From contig CAXTVM010000043.1 of NCBI GenBank assembly GCA_964247725.1, positions 1-28,196 of the forward strand: 28,196 nt of DNA, given 5' to 3'. The notes below the pieces were generated by a model. It saw only the letters and a list, made by a program, of their open reading frames with translations. It was not told where the DNA came from and did no database searches. Numbering within the stretch: the stretch's first letter is position 1; the number at the start of each line of letters is the position of its first letter. Positions 24,126 through 28,196 of the stretch are shown here, in pieces. The DNA is from Lichenicola sp964247725. Lineage in GTDB: Bacteria; Pseudomonadota; Alphaproteobacteria; Acetobacterales; Acetobacteraceae. A program made the position numbers and the translations under genes.

Positions 24126-24157
24126 CCGGACGGACGGGTGTTCTCCCGCACGTCCGG
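24126..24157 (+). terminator. Hairpin downstream of the porin gene
   Basis: CCGGACG and CGTCCGG form a perfect outer 7-bp stem. After a 2/2 internal loop, CGGG and CCCG pair around TGTTCT. It lies 28 bases after the porin stop. No T-run follows, so termination would not be of the classical intrinsic kind. Confidence 0.45.
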
Positions 24158-24434
24158 TCGGGCTGCATCGCGCCGTGAACCCAGCGAGGCCTGCAGCCGG
24201 ATGACTCGACCGAACGGCCCTCATCACTCACGGTGAGGAGCCGCGGTCGCAATCTCCGCGACGGCCAACGAAGTCGCCACGATGCGGACTCGCGGGATGG
24301 TGTCGACCCGCTGCGGCTGCGTGCCATGGCTCCGTCGGCACGACCCGGACGACGAGGCGCTTCTCGAGACGCCTGCACCAGCGGGATGTCGACCGCCTGC
24401 GCACCGTGCCGCGCGTCGCCGGGCGGCGCCGACG
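24158..24434. other. Interval without recognisable genes
   Basis: This stretch is GC-rich and all frames look like non-coding or decayed sequence. It probably held the promoter and start of the LysR gene that follows, and perhaps the end of a divergent partner. I could not identify any of it. Confidence 0.4.
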
Positions 24435-25280
24435 ATGCGCGACCTAGGTCGCGCCGGTGGTGACCAGAGCGGAGCGGAGGCTTCCGAGCCAGCCCGGCGG
24501 CCGGCCTGGCGGGCATTCCCTGCGACCAGTCGACGGCGGCGTCATCCGTCGCGTCGCGAACGCCATGCTGCGGACGGAAGCGTGGACGGCTTGCGGCGCG
24601 CACCCCGCGACATCGACGACGCGCTGGAGCCCGAGAGTCTCGTGCCGGCGGACGCCGACCGCCGCTTCAAGGTTGCGAAGAACGACCACGCCACCGTTGT
24701 TCCGGCGCCGTTCCTGGCTCAAGGCCAAGCCGCGCTGGCGCCGGGGATCCGGCTGACGATCTGGTCCGGCACGCCCGACGTGATCGCCGAGCTAGATCGC
24801 GGCGAGCTCGATCCGGTGCGTTCGCCAGCACCGCCGCACCGGGAGCGCATCAGCAAGGTCGCGCGCCTGGCAGACGACTGCGTCGCGGTCGCGCTGCGCC
24901 CGTATCCAAGCGCCGGCCGGCGACCCGACGCCGCCTTGTTTGCGGCGGTCCCGCATCTGCCGGTGTGGTCCAGGTCGGACGACACCGGCGTCGTCCACCG
25001 TGCGTTGCGCGACGCCGGTTGTCGCGGCGCCTGGCAGCGGAGGCGATGTTCCCGGCGATCGGCGAGATCATCGCGCAGTCGGATGTGATCGCAGTCCTGG
25101 CCCGTAACCTGGCCGGGTCGCCGGTGCGGCGGCATCCGGTGGACATCCGCGAGATCCCCGTGGGAGGTGACCGGCTGGTGGTCCCGACGCCATGGCCGCA
25201 CGGACTGGCCGCGATGGCTGGACCAGCACCCGGCGCACCGCTGGCTGCGGGCGCTGGTCCAGGACATCGCGCCGGGCCGT
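24435..25280 (+). pseudogene. LysR-family transcriptional regulator, broken by frameshifts
   Basis: LysR parts appear in order but in different frames. Remains of the helix-turn-helix (VTRAERRLPSQP) are at about 24458-24495 in one frame. The effector-domain start is in a second frame from about 24590 (RDIDDALEPES, PADADRRFKVAKNDHATVV, APGIRLTIWSGTPDVIAELDRGELD). At about 25018 a missing base moves the reading to a third segment (LSRRLAAEAMFPAIGEIIAQ, DVIAVLARNLAG). Near 25200 the frame changes again for the tail (RWLDQHPAHRWLRALVQDIA). Residues that are normally hydrophobic have become Pro (VVPAPFLAQ, LDPVRSP). At least three shifts rule out a functional product. It follows the esterase-porin pair in the same direction and may once have controlled it or a lost neighbour. 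Confidence 0.88.
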
Positions 25281-25282
25281 GC

Positions 25283-26300
25283 TCAGGGAGCGTGGGTCAG
25301 CAACGCCACGGTGCCCGGGAACGGTGTCGGCAGGCCGCTCGGTCCCGGAGGCCCGAACCCTTTGGTGACGTTGAAGGCGCGGCCGGTCGTGTCGTTGACC
25401 GCGATCGTGCAGGCGCCGGGCTGCGAGTCGACCGAGGTGACCAGCGGGCCGCCGGTCACGGGGTTCAGCGTGATCACGCTGCCGACGCTGCCGGCGAACA
25501 CCGTCTTGGTGACGGGGTCGAATGCGACCCGGTCCGGCACCCGCCCGACCGGCGCGGTGGCCAGGGTCTTGCCGGCGAGGTTTGTGATGTCGAGCACGCC
25601 GTTGGCGCAGCCGAGGAACAGCAACTTGTCCGCGGTGTCGATCGCCAGCCCCATGTTGCTGGCGCCGGACGGATCGACCGCAGCCTCGGAGGCGATCCGG
25701 CGGCTGCGCACGTCGATGGTCGCGACCTTGCCCGCATCCGGCAGGTTGACGTAGATCAGGCCGTTGCCGCCGGCGGCGCCCGATTCCGGCGCGAAGCCGA
25801 GCGGGATCGTCCCCACCAGCTTGCGGCTGACGAAACCGAACACCAACGCGGACTGGCCGGTGATGCTCGAGAACACGCCGTCGCCGGTGGAGGGGTCATA
25901 GACCGCGGCGTCGGTGCCGATGCCGAGCTTCGGCGTGGCGATCGCCTTGAGCGTCGAGAGGTCGAAGATCGTGGTGGTGCCGGCTCCGCTGCTGGTGAAG
26001 CCGAAGCCGCGGCCGTCGACCGCGATGGCGTCGTTGGTCAGGATCCCGGCGCTGGTGGGCACGCTGCCGACCAGCACGGGCGTATCCTTGGAGGCGTCAT
26101 AGACGTCCACCCCGCCGACGCGCGTGACGAGCAGGCGCTGGCGCTGCTGGTCGAAGCCAAGAAAGTCGAAATCGCCCTCCCCGGGCACCGGCGTGACTTG
26201 GCTGAGGGTGTAGCCGGCCTGAGCCTTTGCCAGGTCCGGCAAGGAAGGCCATGCACAACAGGCCCGGGCCCACGAGCATCCTGGAGATCCGCGTCGTCAT
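25283..26300 (-). pseudogene. Secreted YncE-like beta-propeller, frameshifted after the signal peptide
   Basis: The body (25283-26242) codes about 319 residues of repeated propeller blades: DFDFLGFDQQRQRLLVTR, DVYDASKDTPVLVGSV, TTTIFDLSTLKAI, NMGLAIDTADKLLFLG and VAFDPVTKTVFAGS. The only start in that frame near its beginning is a TTG. A proper start, the ATG at 26300 with a strong AGGGAAGGAA site, opens a signal peptide (MTTRISRMLVGPG, LLCMAFLA) in another frame. One base too many, or two too few, near 26243 would join it to LPDLAKAQAGYTL. Propellers of this kind are periplasmic and of mostly unknown role. With the scaffold gap 100 bp away, a sequencing error is as likely as a real mutation. 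Confidence 0.75.
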
Positions 26301-26398
26301 TTCCTTCCCTTGATCGCCGCCGCCCCTCTCGCGAGGGTTTTGTAACGAAATGTAAGCTAGCGGGAGGCCGTCTCGGAAACAAGATGGGTCGCGGCGGC

Positions 26399-26498
26399 NN
26401 NNNNNNNNNNNNNNNNNNNNNNNNNNNNNNNNNNNNNNNNNNNNNNNNNNNNNNNNNNNNNNNNNNNNNNNNNNNNNNNNNNNNNNNNNNNNNNNNNN
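26399..26498. other. Scaffold gap of 100 N
   Basis: Exactly 100 undetermined bases separate the beta-propeller side from hdaA. A round number is the usual placeholder for a gap of unknown length, so genes may be missing here. The adjacency of the two sides is an assembly statement, not a sequence fact. Confidence 0.95.
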
Positions 26499-26506
26499 CG
26501 GCCGCG

Positions 26507-27304
26507 TCAGAGCAGCGCCGCGACGGTGTCGTCGTCCTCCGCGGCCGCCGTCTCGTCCGCCGTGCCAAGGACCCCGGACAGCAGCTCGTCGAGCACCGCG
26601 ACCGCCAGCGCACGGCTCACCCTGCGGCCCGACGCCAGCGCGCGCTCGTCCAGCCGCCGGGCCAGCTCGCGCATCGCCGCCGCCGTGCGCGGCAGCCGCT
26701 GCAGCAGCCAGTCGACCACCGCCGGCGCCACCGCCAGCTGACGCTCGACGAGAAGCCGCAGCAGCAGGATGCGCAGCAGCGCGTCGTCGGGGCGGCCGAG
26801 CTCGACCGCCTGCATGGCGCGCAGCCGCGAGCGCAGGTCCGGCAACGCCACGTCCCAGCGCGCCGGCGCGGTGCGCGCGGCCAGCAGCACCGGCAGCCCG
26901 GCCTCGTGGACGGCGTTCAGAGCGTGCAGCAGCGCCCGCGCGTCGAAGGTGACGTCGGCGTCGTCGATGGCGATGCCGCCCCAGCGGTCCGGGGCGCGGA
27001 ACAGCGCGTCCAGGTCGCGCAGCGCCGTGCCCGGCAGCAGCAGCGCGTCGTGCTCGCGCGCCCACACGTGCAGCAGGTGGGTCTTGCCGCCGCCCGCCTC
27101 GCCCCACAGCGCCAGCCGCCGCGACGGCCAGACGGCGGCGGCCCCCGGCGCCAGCCACGCCAGCGCGGCGCGGTTGCTGCCGGCCTCAAGGAAGTCGGCG
27201 CGGTCGAGGCGCGGGCGGTGCGCGAACGGCAGCGCCAGCTGGCGCAGGCCATGGGACCCGGAGGGCCCGGGGAGATCGGCGGTCGAGCCTGTCCGCACGT
27301 GCAT
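26507..27304 (-). CDS. hdaA: HdaA, DnaA-related regulator of replication initiation
   Basis: HdaA works with the DNA-loaded sliding clamp to stimulate ATP hydrolysis by DnaA and limit re-initiation in alphaproteobacteria. The 265-aa product has the clamp-binding motif RQLALPF at residues 21-27, as expected near the N-terminus of Hda proteins. Walker A is GEAGGGKTHLLHVW and Walker B is GGIAIDDAD. The sensor region LPVLLAARTAPARW and the lid helices LPDLRSRLRAM follow. An acidic C-terminal tail (ETAAAEDDDTVAALL) is longer than usual. GGGAAGGG lies just before the ATG at 27304; the frame is open further upstream but into the divergent region. The gene ends 8 bp from the scaffold gap. In many relatives ppk follows directly, whereas here it lies about 17 kb away. 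Confidence 0.88.
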   Translation of the reverse strand: MHVRTGSTADLPGPSGSHGLRQLALPFAHRPRLDRADFLEAGSNRAALAWLAPGAAAVWPSRRLALWGEAGGGKTHLLHVWAREHDALLLPGTALRDLDALFRAPDRWGGIAIDDADVTFDARALLHALNAVHEAGLPVLLAARTAPARWDVALPDLRSRLRAMQAVELGRPDDALLRILLLRLLVERQLAVAPAVVDWLLQRLPRTAAAMRELARRLDERALASGRRVSRALAVAVLDELLSGVLGTADETAAAEDDDTVAALL

Positions 27305-27434
27305 GGGCGCCCTTCCCGCTGGTGCGACTCCGCCGCCCCTCCGGCGGCCGTGGCTCCGCTTTGCGCGCAGGCCGGCCTGCCGTAAATGGTCGCCGTCACG
27401 GCCGCCCCGCCGGCGGCCCGGAGAGCCCGTCCGC
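27305..27434. promoter_or_regulatory. Divergent promoter region between hdaA and purM
   Basis: These 130 bp separate the two divergent starts. It is very GC-rich and contains the overlapping palindromic blocks CCTCCGGCGG and CCGCCGGCGG. GGAGAG about nine bases before the purM ATG is its ribosome binding site. No PurR-type or purine riboswitch structure is recognised. Confidence 0.4.
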
Positions 27435-28196
27435 ATGAGTTCCGACCTGCCTCCAGCCCCGCCGGGCGCCACCTACCGTGATGCCGGGGTCGACATCGCG
27501 GCCGGCGAAGCGCTGGTCGAGGCGATCCGGCCCGCCGCGCGCGCCACCGACCGGCCCGGCACCATGGGCGGGCTGGGCGGCTTCGGCGCGCTGTTCGACC
27601 TGAAGGCGGCCGGCTACCGCGACCCGGTGCTGGTGTCCTGCACCGACGGCGTCGGCACCAAGCTGATGCTGGCGATCGAGACCGGCCGGCACGACACGGT
27701 GGGCATCGACCTGGTGGCGATGTGCGTGAACGACCTGGTGGTGCAGGGCGCCGAGCCGCTGTTCTTCCTGGACTACTTCGCCACCGGCACGCTTCGCGTC
27801 GCCGATGCGGCGCGGGTGGTGGCGGGCATCGCCGAGGGCTGCCGGCTCTCCGGCTGCGCGCTGGTCGGCGGCGAGACTGCGGAGATGCCGGGCCTGTATG
27901 CGCCCGGCCATTACGACCTCGCCGGCTTCGCGGTGGGGGCGGCCGAGCGCGACGCGCTGCTGCCCGCGCGGGTCTCGCCCGGCGACGTGATCCTCGGCCT
28001 GCCGTCGAGCGGGGTGCACTCCAACGGGTACTCGCTGGTGCGCCGGATCGCGGCCGCGGCGGGGCTCGGCTGGGACGCGCCGGCTCCGTTCGCGCCGGGG
28101 ACGTCGCTGGGCGAGGCGCTGATCGTGCCGACGCGGCTCTACGTCGAGCCGGTGCTGGCGCTGCACCGCGCCCGGCTGCTGGGGGCGGCGGCGCAC
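27435..28196 (+). CDS. purM: Phosphoribosylformylglycinamidine cyclo-ligase (5' part)
   Basis: PurM (AIR synthetase) closes the imidazole ring of FGAM with ATP in the fifth step of purine synthesis. The first 254 codons are present and run off the window; the family has about 350. Diagnostic stretches are YRDAGVDIAAGEALV near the N-terminus, GTMGGLGGFGALFDL, SCTDGVGTKLMLAI and GIDLVAMCVNDLVVQGAEP. GGETAEMPGLYAPGHYDLAG and GLPSSGVHSNGYSLVR follow. These include the glycine-rich and aspartate residues of the nucleotide and metal site. The ATG at 27435 follows GGAGAG. In relatives purN usually comes next. Divergent placement with hdaA is typical for alphaproteobacteria. Confidence 0.95.
   Translation, partial: MSSDLPPAPPGATYRDAGVDIAAGEALVEAIRPAARATDRPGTMGGLGGFGALFDLKAAGYRDPVLVSCTDGVGTKLMLAIETGRHDTVGIDLVAMCVNDLVVQGAEPLFFLDYFATGTLRVADAARVVAGIAEGCRLSGCALVGGETAEMPGLYAPGHYDLAGFAVGAAERDALLPARVSPGDVILGLPSSGVHSNGYSLVRRIAAAAGLGWDAPAPFAPGTSLGEALIVPTRLYVEPVLALHRARLLGAAAH

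Noticed and set aside
22655..24151. 498-codon leftward frame opposite the porin
   Set aside because: Composition is that of a shadow frame; the plus strand has a signal peptide, beta strands and a terminal Phe.
26323..26341. Short CCCTC/GAGGG hairpin followed by TTTT on the plus strand
   Set aside because: It resembles an intrinsic terminator but the stem is only 5 bp, no rightward gene ends nearby, and it lies in the leader of the leftward propeller gene.
24965..27385. 806-codon rightward open frame crossing the N run
   Set aside because: It runs through 100 undetermined bases and is antisense to the beta-propeller and hdaA; only its early part matches LysR pseudogene sequence.
1..28196. 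CRISPR arrays, tRNA or rRNA genes, insertion sequences
   Set aside because: I looked for regular spaced repeats, cloverleaf-like segments and transposase motifs and found none that could be supported.

Overview
The window is high-GC DNA from an alphaproteobacterium, most likely of the Rhodospirillales/Acetobacteraceae kind. This is inferred from the GC-rich codon usage, the frequent GTG/TTG starts, the DnaA-like HdaA protein next to purM, the ppk-ppx pair, and the nested palindromic intergenic elements. The genus cannot be named from the sequence. A run of 100 N (26399-26498) is a scaffold join, so the order across it is not proven.

Layout. 1-2342: a nested inverted repeat, then a leftward pair of ribokinase and a TetA-like MFS exporter. 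2343-4578: a visibly less GC-rich patch with a GIY-YIG (T5orf172/MUG113-type) protein and two unknown secreted proteins. 4592-9320: a leftward, translationally coupled operon ppk-ppx-cdh (polyphosphate kinase, exopolyphosphatase-type protein, CDP-diacylglycerol pyrophosphatase). 9489-11333: a Tat-exported gamma-glutamyltransferase, followed by a second nested inverted repeat. 11483-12562: a secreted protein with a possible clan GH-A glycosidase layout.

12607-20015 is the most interesting part: two divergent gene groups around one AT-rich promoter region. Leftward are an unclassified 315-aa protein, an FkbH-like HAD-IIIC protein with a long SGNH/WcbI-like C-terminal extension, and a hexapeptide-repeat acyltransferase. 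Rightward are a multidomain GT4 glycosyltransferase and a DUF1796 papain-like protein. The two rightward proteins share a beta-rich domain with a GW-x6-G-x-WS signature. Together they look like a small system that builds and decorates a surface glycan or glycoprotein.

20016-26300 shows decay. It holds a 108-bp remnant of a second gamma-glutamyltransferase, an intact carboxylesterase and OprB-type porin pair, a LysR regulator broken by several frameshifts, and a beta-propeller gene whose signal peptide is out of frame with its body. After the gap come hdaA (leftward) and the start of purM (rightward).

In many alphaproteobacteria hdaA lies directly upstream of ppk. Here about 17 kb separates them, so 9.4-26.4 kb is best read as accessory DNA between two core blocks, provided the scaffold join is right.
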